The notes below the pieces were generated by a model. That model did not search any database. It was not told the DNA's origin and was given only the letters and a program-made list of their open reading frames with translations. Below are positions 11,518 through 23,260 of a stretch of DNA of 64,000 nt, in pieces. The stretch lies in NCBI GenBank assembly GCA_007115705.1, contig QXEO01000240.1, positions 965,290-1,029,289 on the forward strand, given 5' to 3'. Source of the DNA: Dactylis glomerata (lineage: Eukaryota; Streptophyta; Magnoliopsida; Poales; Poaceae). The first letter of the stretch is position 1. Every line of letters starts with the position of its first letter. A program made the translations under genes and the position numbers.

Positions 11518-13168
11518 TGATGGGGCCGAGTTGATGAAGTAAAAATGACTGGCCAGTTGGAAAACCCCAAGAGAAGGTTTTGATGAATATAGCAGCAAGT
11601 TTTCCCTCAGTTATGAAACCAAGGTTATCAATCTAGTAGGAGAGAGACAAACGACTGAAGGTGATGCCCACTAGCTGTGTGATGCTCTAACAAGGGCGCC
11701 ATTAACGATAACTTGTTAGCGCGTCTTCAACCAGTAGCCACGTGGAACCTGCACACACACAACCAAATACTTTGTTCCCAACTTACGATGAGGTTGTCAA
11801 TCTCACCGGTTTGCTTGAAACAAAGGGTATGAGCGTATCGAGTGGAAAGTGATAATAGTATGCGAGTAAAGTAAACAGTGCGAGTAAAGTAAACAGGTGA
11901 TAGCAATATAAAGGAAATAGGACCGGGGTCCATAGTTCACGAGTGGTGTCTCTCCATAAGATAAAATAATACATGCTGGGTAAACAAATTACAGTTGGGC
12001 AATTGATAGAATAAAGACAACGTGCATATGTCGAGAGGACCACTATGAGATTTACTCTGGGCATTACAACAAGATACATAGACCGCCATCCAACTGCATC
12101 TATGACTAATAATCCACTTGTGGCGAATCAATCCGAGAACTCCACAAGTATTAAGATGCGAACAACAGATAATTGCATTAAGCAAAGTGTGTAATGTAAA
12201 TAAAGCATATGCCCTCGAGCATATGAATGTTGTTTTCCCCCTAGTAGCAACAGCACATCTACAACCTTAGAGGTTTCTGTCACTCTCCTAGATTAAATAG
12301 AGGCATGAACCCTCTATCGAGCATAAATACCCCCTCTTGGAGTCACTAGCAACTACTCGGCCAAGATAGCTACTAACAACGGAGAGCATGAAAGATCATA
12401 AACAACATAGAGATAACATAAGATAAAATTCAGTACATCAACTCAAGCATAACACCAATATTCATCGGATCCCAACAAACCAAACATGTAGAATTACATA
12501 ACGGTGATCTCAATCATGTAAGGCAGCTCATGAGATCTAAACATGAAGCACATGGTGGAGAAGACAACCATCTAGCTACTGCTATGGACCCACAGTCCAA
12601 GGTAGACTACTCACTCATCGCTCCGGAGGCAAGCATGGCGATGAAGAAGACCTCTGGTGGCAATTCCCCTCTCCGGTAGGGTGCCGGGAAGAGCTTCTAG
12701 ACCCTCCCGATCTTCGGGTCGACGGCGGCGGCGGATCGCGATGTGTTCTGGAAAAGTAATCGGGTATTTAGGTTTTTCCCGTCGGGGGGTCTTTATAGGC
12801 GAAGGGGCATCGTCAGGAGTGGACCGAGGTGACCTCACACATAGGGGGTGCGGCCCAGCCCCTGGCCACGCCGCCCTGTTGTGTGGGGCCCTCGTGGCCC
12901 CACTCCATCTCCTCTTTGGTTCTCTGGAAGCTTCGGTGAAATTCTGGGCGACTGGCTTTGGTTTCGTCCAATTCCGATAATATTTCCTGTGTAACTTTTC
13001 TGAAACACAAAAACAGCAGAAAACAGGGAACTGGCACTGCGGTGACTTGTTAATAGGTTAGTTCCGGAAAATGCCTAAAAGTGCCACGAAGTGTAACGAA
13101 ACACTAAGCAAATGGTGTAAAAACAAGCATGGAGCATAAAAAATTATAGATACGTTTGAGACGTATCA
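11518..13168 (-). repeat. 3' LTR of element E (complete)
   Basis: 1651 bp, plus-strand ends TGATGGGG...ACGTATCA. The inner end abuts GCATCCCTAAGCTT, the complement of the polypurine tract. Confidence 0.9.
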
Positions 13169-15772
13169 GCATCCCTAAGCTTAACTCCTGCTCGTCCTCG
13201 AGTAGGTAAGTGATAACAAAAGAAATAATTTTTTAGGTGACATGCACCTACACAATCTTGATCATGTATGTAAGCGTGGTGTGCTGGGATCAAAAGAACT
13301 TAAAACATGGGCATGAAAGACACAATCTTAATAGAAAAAACTTAGCAACCATGTTATAATATGAAAATGAACACAAACAAAAGATCATGAAAATGAAACA
13401 ATGAAAGTCAAACGTGTGTTCAAATCATAAGGAAAAACATACAAATGTTTTCAGCTTGTCCTTTATGGAGAGCAAAACATAAATGCATAGAACATCTTCA
13501 AGTTTAAGAGGGCGACTAGATACAAATAATTTAAGAACAAGTGAAACCAACAATATAAATCAATCAATGAAAACTTTGGGGCAATGCACATTATACTCAG
13601 AATGACAACTATGCTCTCTTAATGGTGCATAAAGGTAGAAGGTGGTGACTCAACATAAAAGTAAAAGAAAGGCCCTTCGCGGAGGGAAGTAGTGATTAAA
13701 CATGTGCTAGAGCTTTTCATTTGTAAAACAGAGATAAAAATTTGGTTTTGAGAGGTGGTTGTTTCATGTCAATGACTAGCAATGGGGTCTTACTATCTTT
13801 CATAATAACAAGTCAGAGCGGTTCCGAGTTCTTTGAAAATTTGGCACATTGGTGCTCTTTTATAAAGCTTTGGCACTCCTCCCCACCTTTTTTCCTTTCT
13901 CAAACCATGGCTAACCGATTCCATCGGGTGCCCACCAACATTCACATACCATGGAGGAGTGCCTTTTTTTCTTTCTTTTAAAATTAGATTGCAATGGTCT
14001 GACCAGCTCTCATGCAAAATTAATGACGAGCAGATGAAGCAGCCTAGTCGAGGAGTACTTAATTTAATATGGAAGATAGCAATTCCGACCAGTACGTCCC
14101 CATGAGCTAAAAACAGTGGCACAAAATGAGAAGTAGTTGAAAGTTTTGAAAGGTAGCACATGAAAATTTACTTGGAATGGCTTACAAATACCATACATAG
14201 GAATTTATAGTGGACACAATGGCAAACTTGGTTTTTAGGAGTTGGATGCACGAGTAAAGCTCATACTCAGTACAAAACGAGGGCTAGCAAAAGACTGGGA
14301 GCGACCAACTAAGAGAGCAATAACGGCCATAATCTTGCAGAGCGACAAAACGACATTAAAAGAAGCATAAGATGGTATCAAAAGTCAAAAACTAAATGAT
14401 CATAGAGGCTATTGGCGACTTTGTAAGAGTCTAACATGTGTGAGCATGCGCCAAGTCAACCCAAATAAAGCATCAAGGAGAAAACCAAAATAATGCTTCC
14501 AAACGATAAAAACAACGCATGATTTTTTTCAAAGGCTCATTAAGAAATCTCAGTTATTTAAGACAAGTCATGCTACAGCAAAACCACTAAGCATACTACC
14601 AAAAAGATATCAAGCACGACATGCAAAAGCCTAGGCCGCAGTCTACACAAGCTCCTTCTTAAACCACTTTTTTGCATAAAGCTTTTTCTCTTTTCCAACA
14701 CCATTCAAACTTTTTATAACCACCTCTTTTGATGAAAACCAATATATACCAGAGGCAAAAATACACCTTGATGAAAAGATATAACAAGATCTGAACACAA
14801 ATCAAGGCGAAAATGAAAACTAAACGCAGTTCTAGAAAAAGAGAACACTCGTTGAAATTATAGGAATGAAAAACGGAGTGTTCTTGGCAAATGAAAAGCA
14901 AGGCAACTTCTCCAAAAGAAATTTGTTGGGGTCCAACCATTTATTGCAGAAAACAAAACAAAACTAAACTGAAAACTAAAAACAACTGACGCTCCAAGAA
15001 AAACGCATAATGCATGAAGCAATAAAAATATAGTGTGTTGAAAGGTGACCTGATTTTTGCCGATGAAGAAGGGGTGCCTCGGGGGCATACCCAAGCTTTG
15101 ACGCTTGTACTTCTTGGATATTTCTTGGGGTAATGCATGGGAATCCCCAAGCTTGATCTTTTGTCCATTCTTTAACTCATCTCATCATTCTCCGATCCCT
15201 ACACTTGAAAACTTCCTTCATACAAAACTAAACACAAATCTATTAGCAACATTAGTGTAAGCATAACATAGAATCAACCCTTTTTGCTTCAGGTTTCAAC
15301 CTAATACCACCACATATAAAGTATATACTACTGTATCAACTTCCCCAAAAGTTCCGTGATCAAAAGAACTAAAAAAGAAAGTGATAAAGCGGCAAACAAA
15401 ATATTGGCAGAAATCTGTCAAAACAGAACAGCTGACAAAGGTCGAATTTTTTAGGGGTTTTCTATTGCTCAAATCAAAAAGTGTTCAACTAATGAAAGTT
15501 TGGATATGACCTGGGGCATATGCACAAGAAATCGCAGGTCCAAAAGATATACAGAGAATTTTCACGAATTTTTACGGTGCAGCACCAAAAACTGTTTCAG
15601 GACAGGAACATCCCCAAATCTTACCTCGCTCAAATTAGAGGCTTCTCTTGGCACAACAATGAAATAAAAAGGATAAGGAGAGGTTATTACAGTAGTAATA
15701 ACTTCCAAGACTCAAATAAAAGAAAAAGAACTGAAAATAAAACATTGGGTTATCTCCCAAGAGTGCTTTTCT
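13169..15772 (-). other. Non-coding 3' region of element E
   Basis: No convincing gene. It is homologous in reverse orientation to 7129-10055 and 24928-27865. Short open frames here are not conserved between the three copies. Confidence 0.75.
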
Positions 15773-16750
15773 TTAACGCCTTTGAGCTAGGCTCAGTAAT
15801 TTGAGAAGATGCTCGCATAAGAAATGTGAATGGAAGACAAAAAGAGCATCAATGAGCAAATATAAAACACATTTAAGTCTAACCCACTTCCTATGCATAG
15901 GAATCTTGTAAGAAAATAAATCAAAGAAGCACATAGTCACAAGTATGGGTAAATAAAACAAGAGCAACTTTGGAACGTTCAATATAAAGAGAGGTGTTTT
16001 AGTAACATGAGAATTCCAACAACCATATTTTCCTCTCTCATAATAATTTTCAGTAGCATTATGAACAAACTCAACAATATAAATATCACACTCATCCTCC
16101 TTTGTTAAGCATGGAGGGCTATCAAATAAGGTATTAGTTAAAGAATTACTCTTATTGGGAGGTAGACATGGGTAGCTCCATTCTTCCTCCTCTTGATCAT
16201 CACTCTCCTCCTCTTTTTCATCCAATGAGCTTCCAGTTTCAGCAATTTCTTCTTCCATAGGCTCCTTCAAGGCATTAGTCTCTTCCGTTGGAGAGCATCT
16301 ATTAAGATATTTAAGAATATAGCCATTTTCTTCCTTGTAATTATCAAAGCAAAATGTAAGTATATCATAAACCTCATATTTATAAGGTGCATCATCAATA
16401 TTTTCAAGAAAATAAGCAAGTTCGAATGCACCCTTCCAAGCAATAAATTCTTCAATTTGTTCCACATCATAAAAGTCATAATTTCCATTAATATAAGAAG
16501 ATATGGTAACATCATCATTATACTCACATTGAAAAGGAAGGTGTTTATACCTCCTACAGCAACAAGATCTATCGAAGCAATAAGTAACATTATAAGTAGA
16601 GCACACATTTCTAGCAATGATGTATAATCTATTGATTTGTTCCCATAAGTGTTTCCCTTTTTGTGACAAACAGTGTTCCTCATAATAATTTTGCTGCTCT
16701 TCCGTGAACCCGCCTTGCCAAAAAGATTTAGTTTCAAAGAAACCACCCAT
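15773..16750 (-). CDS. Intact 325-codon ORF of element E: acidic protein with two C-terminal membrane segments
   Basis: I chose the ATG at 16750 (MGGFFETKSF) because it begins the protein-like part; 17 more in-frame codons extend upstream to 16801. Visible parts: an aromatic, Cys-rich N-terminal third (RSCCCRR at about residues 61-67), a strongly acidic stretch at about 164-190 (DEKEEESDDQEEEEW), and two hydrophobic segments at about 253-279 and 291-311. It ends with a short basic tail (LAQRR). The last codons are written in the conserved CCTAGCTCAAAGGCGTTAA block shared by the family. No protease, RT or integrase motif is present. It occupies the gag position. The function is unknown; an accessory or envelope-like membrane protein is possible but is inference only. 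Confidence 0.7.
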   Translation of the reverse strand: MGGFFETKSFWQGGFTEEQQNYYEEHCLSQKGKHLWEQINRLYIIARNVCSTYNVTYCFDRSCCCRRYKHLPFQCEYNDDVTISSYINGNYDFYDVEQIEEFIAWKGAFELAYFLENIDDAPYKYEVYDILTFCFDNYKEENGYILKYLNRCSPTEETNALKEPMEEEIAETGSSLDEKEEESDDQEEEEWSYPCLPPNKSNSLTNTLFDSPPCLTKEDECDIYIVEFVHNATENYYERGKYGCWNSHVTKTPLFILNVPKLLLFYLPILVTMCFFDLFSYKIPMHRKWVRLKCVLYLLIDALFVFHSHFLCEHLLKLLSLAQRR

Positions 16751-16927
16751 TGATAGAAAGCATGACAAAGCAAGACAATAACAGACCAACAAAAATAACA
16801 ACTATAAAAGGAACTATTTTTTTTGTATTTTTGATAAAATGATGCAAGTAAAAATAAAGTAAATTAAAACTTAAAACAAAGTAAAGGATGTGCGTGCGAA
16901 AACTCCCCTCGCAGAAGTCTTCTTCCT

Positions 16928-16944
16928 CCCCGGCAACAGCGCCA
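16928..16944 (-). other. Primer binding site of element E (tRNA-Asp type, one variant base)
   Basis: The minus strand reads TGGCGCTGTTGCCGGGG, nine bases inside the LTR at 16953. It differs from the sites of elements B and C at one base. Confidence 0.82.
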
Positions 16945-16952
16945 GAAAAACT

Positions 16953-18061
16953 TGATGGGGCCGAGTTGATGAAGTAAAAATGACCGGCCAGTTGGAAAAC
17001 CCCAAGAGAAGGTTTTGATGAATATAGCAGCAAGTTTTCCCTCAGTTATGAAACCAAGGTTATCAATCCAGTAGGAGAGAGACAAACGACTGAAGGTGAT
17101 GCCCACTAGCCGCGTGATGCTCTAACAAGGGCGCTGTTAACGATAACTTGTTAGCGCGTCTTCAACCAGTAGCAACATGGAACCTGCACACACATAACCA
17201 AATACTTTGTTCCCAACTTACGATGAGGTTGTCAATCTCACCGGTTTGCTTGAAACAAAGGGTATGAGCGTATCGAGTGGAAAGTGATAATAGTATGCGA
17301 GTAAAGTAAACAGTGCGAGTAAAGTAAACAGGTGATAGCAATATAAAGGAAATAGGACTGGGGTCCACAGTTCACTAGTGGTGTCTCTCCATAAGATAAA
17401 ATAATACATGCTGGGTAAACAAATTACAGTTGGGCAATTGATAGAATAAAGACAATGTGCATATGTCGAGAGGATCACTATGAGATTTACTCTGGGCATT
17501 ACAACAAGATACATAGACCGCCATCCAACTGCATCTATGACTAATAATCCACTTGTGGCGAATCAATTCGAGAACTCCACAAGTATTAAGTTGCGAACAA
17601 CAGATAATTGCATTAAGCAAAGTGTGTAATGTAAACAAAGCATATGCCCTCGAGCATATGAATGTTGTTTCCCCCCTAGTAGCAACAGCACATCTACAAC
17701 CTTAGAGGTTTCTGTCACTCCCCCAGATTAAATAGAGGCATGAACCCACTATCGAGCATAAATACCCCCTCTTGGAGTCACTAGCAACTACTCGGCCAAG
17801 ATAGCTACTAACAACGGAGAGCATGCAAGATCATAAACAACATAGAGATAACATAAGATAAAATTCAGTACATCAACTCAAGCATAACACCAATATTCAT
17901 CGGATCCCAACAAACCAAACATGTAGAATTACATAACGGTGATCTCAATCATGTAAGGCAGCTCATGAGATCTAAACATGAAGCACATGGTGGAGAAGAC
18001 AACCTTCTAGCTACTGCTATGGACCCATAGTCCAAGGTAGACTACTCACTCATCGCTCCGA
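16953..18061 (-). repeat. 5' LTR of element E, truncated at its outer end
   Basis: It aligns with 11518-12627 and breaks off at CATCGCTCCG (18061), about 540 bp before the expected LTR end. The adjoining sequence at 18062 belongs to the chromovirus A. Confidence 0.88.
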
Positions 18062-18062
18062 G

Positions 18063-18521
18063 CTTCCCATTGAGAACTCTAATGGGTGGAGGTTTGACTG
18101 GCTGGGAGACGGTCAGCAGTACACTAGCTCGTATGGGGGGACAGCTCAGGCGGCAGGAGGAGGAGATGCCGTAGTCACTCCTGTTGTATCTGTTGAGGTG
18201 GAGGATCCTATGGAGGTTCAGTTTGAGAGTCAGGAGCCGGTTGAGACACCTATGGAGCAGGATACACCGTTTGACCACACCTATTGCACCGAGAGTGTGT
18301 GTTATGGAGAGGCGGAGCCTTTCCCGACTATGACTGCTCACGAGACCAGGGTGTACTTTGAGAGCTACCTCGGACTGAATGGAGTCGTGTTGAGTGATAC
18401 CTCTACGATGGACACGTCTGACTCAGATTATGTTCCGGGCGGTAGGCCGTTTGTTCCAGAGACAGTGCGCCGGACTACACGCCAGCACGGGTGGACTCCA
18501 GGCATGTACTATGAGCCGTGA
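18063..18521 (+). pseudogene. Leader ORF upstream of gag in element A (partial at its 5' end)
   Basis: This frame is open from the deletion junction to a TGA ending at 18521, 153 codons. The product is acidic and Pro/Glu/Thr-rich, with EVEDPMEVQFE in the middle, DTSDSDYVPGG and a C-terminal PGMYYEP. An upstream open frame of this size in the LTR/leader is also seen in the unrelated duplicated region (40113-40286). I do not recognise a domain. The real start is lost with the deleted 5' end. Confidence 0.5.
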
Positions 18522-18851
18522 GACCAGGACAGGATGTCAAGATCAAGTCAGAAGCTTAGTTGTATCTGTGAATGCAGCTAGTGCTAGTAGTATGTTGTAA
18601 TAATAAGAGAGACGGTAGAACTTTCCAGTCTCGATCCATGAGTGTACTCCACCTATGAGAGTACGTTTGTAATAATGACTATGTATTAGTTTGTATGTGT
18701 TGTATAATATGTACCTTGTAGTTGGATTTCTTGCGATCTTCCATTTGGAGTTGGATTTCTGTTTTCCATTGTGTGACTAGTTCTGGGCATGAAGTGAAGC
18801 TCAGAAAGCATGGGCATGGTGTAATTATGAGATCTTCACTTGATGTTACAG
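18522..18851 (+). other. Leader or intron between the upstream ORF and gag of element A
   Basis: Non-coding and T-rich, ending GATGTTACAG (18842-18851), which looks like a splice acceptor before the gag frame. No Met-tRNA-type primer site could be found in it. Confidence 0.4.
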
Positions 18852-19965
18852 GACTAGAGGGGCTATAGATACAGGTGTAGCTGCCGAAGCCGAAGATCAA
18901 CACTTGGCACAAGAAGCTCAAACGAAGGCAATGAATGACCAGCAGGCAGAAAGGGAGGCCAAAGCTAAGGCTGATCAAGAAGCTCAAGATCATTTACCAC
19001 CACCACCATTCAGGACTTTAGCGGAGCAAAGCTTTATGCAGTATATGCAGTTCATGCAAGAAATGCAGAACAAGTTTATGCAAGAGCTCATGGGGCATGT
19101 TGGAGCCAGAAGGGTTCAGGAAGCAAGATGGGTAAGTCTTTATGACTTCCTCAATGCAAAACCACTTCCTTTTGCTTCCGCGGTGGAACCTATGGATGCG
19201 GAAGACTGGCTTATGGACACTGAGAGAAAGTTAAAGGCTGTTGGAGCCAATGACGATGAGAAGGTTCGTTATGCTATACATCTTCTATCTGGACCAGCCG
19301 CAGCATGGTGGGATAACGAAGTGACACTTCAACATCCGGAGAAGGTATTCTCTTGGGAAGAGTTTAAGGAAAAATTACGTACCTTCCATGTGCCAGAAAG
19401 TGTGGTTGAGCTCAAGAGGAGGGAATTTGAAGACCTCAAGCAGGGGAGTGCAACAATGATGGCTTATATCAAGGAGTTCATGAGACTCTCTCGTTACGCA
19501 AGTGACGAGGTGAGTACTGACAGCAAGAGGATGAAAAGGTTCCTCAGGGGACTAGATCCATACGCGGCAATGCAGATGAAGTTGACTAAGCCGCGTAACT
19601 TCCAAGAATTGATGGATACAGCCATCACATGGGAGAATGATTACAAGTTGGTTCAGATGAGCCAAATGAAGAGGGCCAAGACTGAGGCCAAGAGAGTTCA
19701 GCCAACTCGAAGCACTCCAAATCTGAGTTTCAAACCCAGGGTCAGGACAGGAGGAGTTCCACCCAATCGGAAGACGTTGACACCAAAAGGTCAGATCATC
19801 TGTCATAACTGTGGACTTCTAGGACATTTCAAGAGTGAATGTATGAAGCCAAGGATTATATGCCACGCTTGTGGAAAAGAGGGGCACATTCGGCCTAATT
19901 GCCCTAACAAACCAGCCGGAGGTTGGCTAGCTAACAGTGGAGGCAAGACAGGAGGAGGTGGATGA
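18852..19965 (+). pseudogene. gag of chromovirus A
   Basis: The frame is open from the acceptor-like AG at 18851 to a TGA at 19963-19965; the first ATG in frame is at 18931. It contains a Gln/Met-rich helical segment, then the retrotransposon capsid domain (EDWLMDTERKL, LSGPAAAWW), and two CCHC zinc knuckles, CHNCGLLGHFKSEC and CHACGKEGHIRPNC, near the end. The TGA falls where the frame otherwise continues into protease, so it is probably a CGA to TGA change. The product would package element RNA. The true start is uncertain. Confidence 0.85.
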
Positions 19966-20574
19966 CCTGCATCTGGAGGTGGCAGTAGTAGCAAGAATGG
20001 AAATGGGAAAAGAGGCCGGACTTTTGGGAAGCTGAATTGCACATCCCTGGAGGAAGCTAACAACTCTGAAATGGTGGTCATAGGTACGCTCAGCATCCTT
20101 ACTCATCTCGGCAAAGTTCTTTTTGATACCGGTGCCACTACATCATTCATTTCCAAAGATTTTGTTGAAAAATATGGGTTAAGGTGTCAGGCGATAGCTC
20201 ATCCTATGACTGTGGTGACGGCCGGGGGTAAACTTTTAGTATCCCAATTCAAACCAGACCAGGTCATTACGATCTGTGACTGTCCTTATTTCGTCGATCT
20301 CTATGTTCTTCCACTTAAAAACATTGAAGTTGTTCTGGGTATGGATTGGATGTCCGATCATGGAGCACACATTGATTGTGAAGAGAAGACTGTGTCAATC
20401 TGGAAGCCTGGAGGTGGGAGGATCACGTATCAAGCAGATAAGCACACCCATGTAGAGATTGGAATTCAACTCAATTCTCTGAAGGAGGCCAAGTTAGAAG
20501 ATATTCCAGTGGTTAACGAGTTCATGGATGTTTTTCCCAAGAATTACCGGGAATGCCACCGGATCGGGAGATAG
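19966..20574 (+). pseudogene. Aspartic protease region of chromovirus A
   Basis: It is in the same frame as gag after the TGA. The active-site motif DTGA is at 20125-20136, preceded by a hydrophobic strand and followed by GMDWMSDHGA, typical of retroviral-type pepsin folds in Gypsy elements. The frame is lost near 20542: a single missing base in AAGAATTACC shifts the reading, and the RT frame continues from 20553. Confidence 0.82.
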
Positions 20575-22352
20575 AATTCACTATTGATCTGAAGCCAGGC
20601 ACAGCACCAATTTCTCAAGCACCCTATAAAATGGGTCCTAAGGAGTTGAAAGAATTGAAGGAGCAGTTAGATGAGCTAGAGAGTAAAGGATTTATCCAAG
20701 AAAGTATATCACCTTGGGGTTCGCCAGTTATATTTGTTGATAAAAGAGATGGAGGCAGAAGAATGTGTGGGGATTTCAGGAATCTAAACAATGTCACCAT
20801 CAAGTATCCTTTACCAAGGATTCAAGATCTGTTTGATCAAGTTCATGGAGCTGGGGTTTTCTCCAAGATTGACCTAAGATCTGGATATCATCAAATTAAA
20901 ATCAAGCCAGAAGATGTACCAAAGACTGCATTTGTCTCAAGGTATGGACATCACAAATACTTAGTTATTCCTTTTGGTTTGACCAATGCTCCAGCAATTT
21001 TCATGAATTTGATGAAAAAGATTTTCATGCCATATCTGGACAAGTTTGTCATAGTGTTCATTGATGATATTCTGATATACTCTAAGAATAAAGAGGATAA
21101 TGCTAAACATCTCAGAATAGCATTGCAAGTGCTAAGGGAACATCAGCTGTATGCTAAATTTAGTAAGTGTGAATTCTGGTTGGATCAAGTGAAATTTCTT
21201 GGTCATGTCATTAGCAAGGAGGGGATTGTCGTGAATCCAAGCAAAGTTCAGTCAGTTTTGGATTGGCAAGCACCAACCAATGTGAAGGAAATTAGAGGTT
21301 TTCTAGGAATGGCCAGATATTATCAGAGATTCATTGAAGGATTTTTGAAGATAGCAGGGCCGATGACAAAATTGTTAAGGAAAAACACTCCATTTGAGTG
21401 GTCTGAAAAGTGTGAAGAGAGATTTCAAGAGCTAAAAAGGAGACTCACAACAGCACCTATCTTAGCAGTACCAGAAACTGGAAAGGATTACACGGTTTAC
21501 TGCGATGCATCCAAGAATGGGTTGGGTTGTGTTTTGATGCAAGACCGAAAGGTAATTGCTTATGGTTCAAGACAACTCAAGCCACATGAAGTCAATTACC
21601 CAACACATGACCTAGAATTGGCAGCAGTTGTATTTGCTCTCAAGCAATGGAGGCAATTTCTCTATGGAGCTAAATGTGAGCTATACACCGATCACAAGAG
21701 CCTTAAATACTTCTTTACTCAAAAGGAGTTGAATATGAGGCAGAAAAGATGGCTAGAGTTGATCAAAGATTATGATCTTACCATCAACTATACTCCTGGA
21801 AAGGCTAATGTGGTAGCCGATGCATTAAGTCGGAAGAGTATAGAAACCCAGCTAATGGATAGAGAACTTCTGGAGGAATTGCTCAAGGATCTTGAAAGAC
21901 TGGAAATACAATGTCTAGAAGTCAAATATTTGGGAAGTATATACACTATGAGGGTGATGGAGGAAAGACAAAGCGACTTGAAGTACACTATATTCAGAAG
22001 ACAAGATGAAGATCCTTTCATCGCTGAAGAAATCCGTAGGATTGAAGAGGGTAGACCATCTGAATTCCGTCTAGGTGATTTCAATTCACTCTGGTTCCAA
22101 AACAGAATTTGTGTGCCAGATATACCGGAGATCAAAGGACTGATACTCAAGGAGGCTCATGAGACACCATACTCCATTCATCCGGGAAGTATGAAGATGT
22201 ACATGGATCTCAAGGAGTTGTTCTGGTGGAATAACGTGAAGCGGGATATAGCCAAGTATGTAGCAGAATGCCACACTTGTCAGAGAGTCAAGGCAGAACA
22301 TCAAAGTCCAGCAGGGTTACTACAACCTTTGGATATTCCGAAGTGGAAATAG
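20553..22352 (+). pseudogene. Reverse transcriptase, RNase H and N-terminal integrase of chromovirus A
   Basis: About 599 codons open. RT: SPWGSPVIFVDKRDGG, MCGDFRNLN, and the catalytic VFIDDILIYSK near residues 167-177. RNase H: YCDASKNGLGCVLMQ, TDHKSLKYFF and VADALSR. The integrase zinc finger (HETPYSIH...CHTC) is at the end. The frame stops at TAG 22350-22352, in a position where Gypsy integrases usually have Trp, and continues in frame afterwards. It would copy and process the element RNA; here it is inactive. Confidence 0.92.
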
Positions 22353-23260
22353 GAGGAAATCGGAATGGATTTTATTACCGGTTTACCTTTAACCAAGAGA
22401 CACAAGGATATGATATGGGTGATAGTTGATCGACTCATCAAAAGTGCACATTTCTTGGCTATGAACCAGAAAGATAGTGCAGAAAAGTTGGTAGAGATCT
22501 ATGTAAGAGAAATCGTCAGTAAGCATGGAGTGCCCAAGAAGATCGTCTCAGATAGAGGGTCAGTTTTCACATCAACATTCTGGGGAAATCTTCATGCAGC
22601 ACTGGGATCACAGTTGGATTTTAGCACTGCTTATCATCCTCAAACTGGAGGGCAAACGGAGAGAACTAATCAAATCCTGGAGGATATGCTACGTGCATGT
22701 GCTCTAGATTTTGGAGGTTCATGGGATGAACACTTACCGTTAGCAGAGTTTTCTTACAACAACAGCTATCAAAGCAGCTTGAAAGCAGCACCATTTGAAG
22801 TACTCCACGGACGCAAGTGCAGATCTCCAATATGTTGGTTTGATCCAGGAGGCAACCAAGAATTTGAAACTGATTTCATCAAGGAGAAGCAAGGTATCAT
22901 TGATATCATCCGAGATCGTTTGAAGATAGCCCAAAGTAGACAAAAGAGTTATGCTGATCAGAAGAGGCAGACATGGGAGCCCAAAGTAGGGGATATGGTC
23001 TAGTTGAAGGTTAGTCCTATGAAAGGAATCAAGAGGTTCGGTATTAAAGGGAAGTTAAGCCCGAGATATATTGGACCATTCAAGATTTTGAGTCAGAATC
23101 GGAGTATTGCTTTTGAATTAGAGCTTCCAGCAAAATTGAAGCAAGTTCACAATGTTTTCCATGTTTCTCAACTTCGGAAGTGTCTGAAAGAACCCGAAGA
23201 CTCTATTACTCATGATGACCTAAATCTTCAAGCAGACTTGACTTATGAGGAGAAGCCAAT
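22353..23260 (+). pseudogene. Integrase core and C-terminal part of chromovirus A, interrupted by element B
   Basis: It is in frame with the RT segment. The DDE core shows MDFITGLP, VSDRGSVFTS and QTERTNQ. A second TAG is at 23001-23003. The C-terminal region with FHVSQLRKCL and TYEEKP follows and runs into element B at 23261. The reading frame resumes at 30424. Confidence 0.9.

Larger units (their letters stand above)
11518..18061 (-). mobile_element. Non-autonomous Gypsy element E, 5' LTR truncated
   Basis: On the minus strand: truncated 5' LTR (18061 to 16953), primer site (16944-16928), leader, a 325-codon ORF (16750 to 15773), non-coding 3' region, and a complete 3' LTR (13168 to 11518). 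It is inserted in the 3' LTR of element C. Its outer right end is missing and joined to element A at 18061/18062, so no second target duplication can be seen. By hand count the LTRs differ at roughly 20 of about 1100 shared positions. Confidence 0.88.

Noticed and set aside
13793..14161. 122-codon minus-strand frame in element E
   Set aside because: Located in the non-coding module; no similarity to a known domain and absent in the homologous regions.
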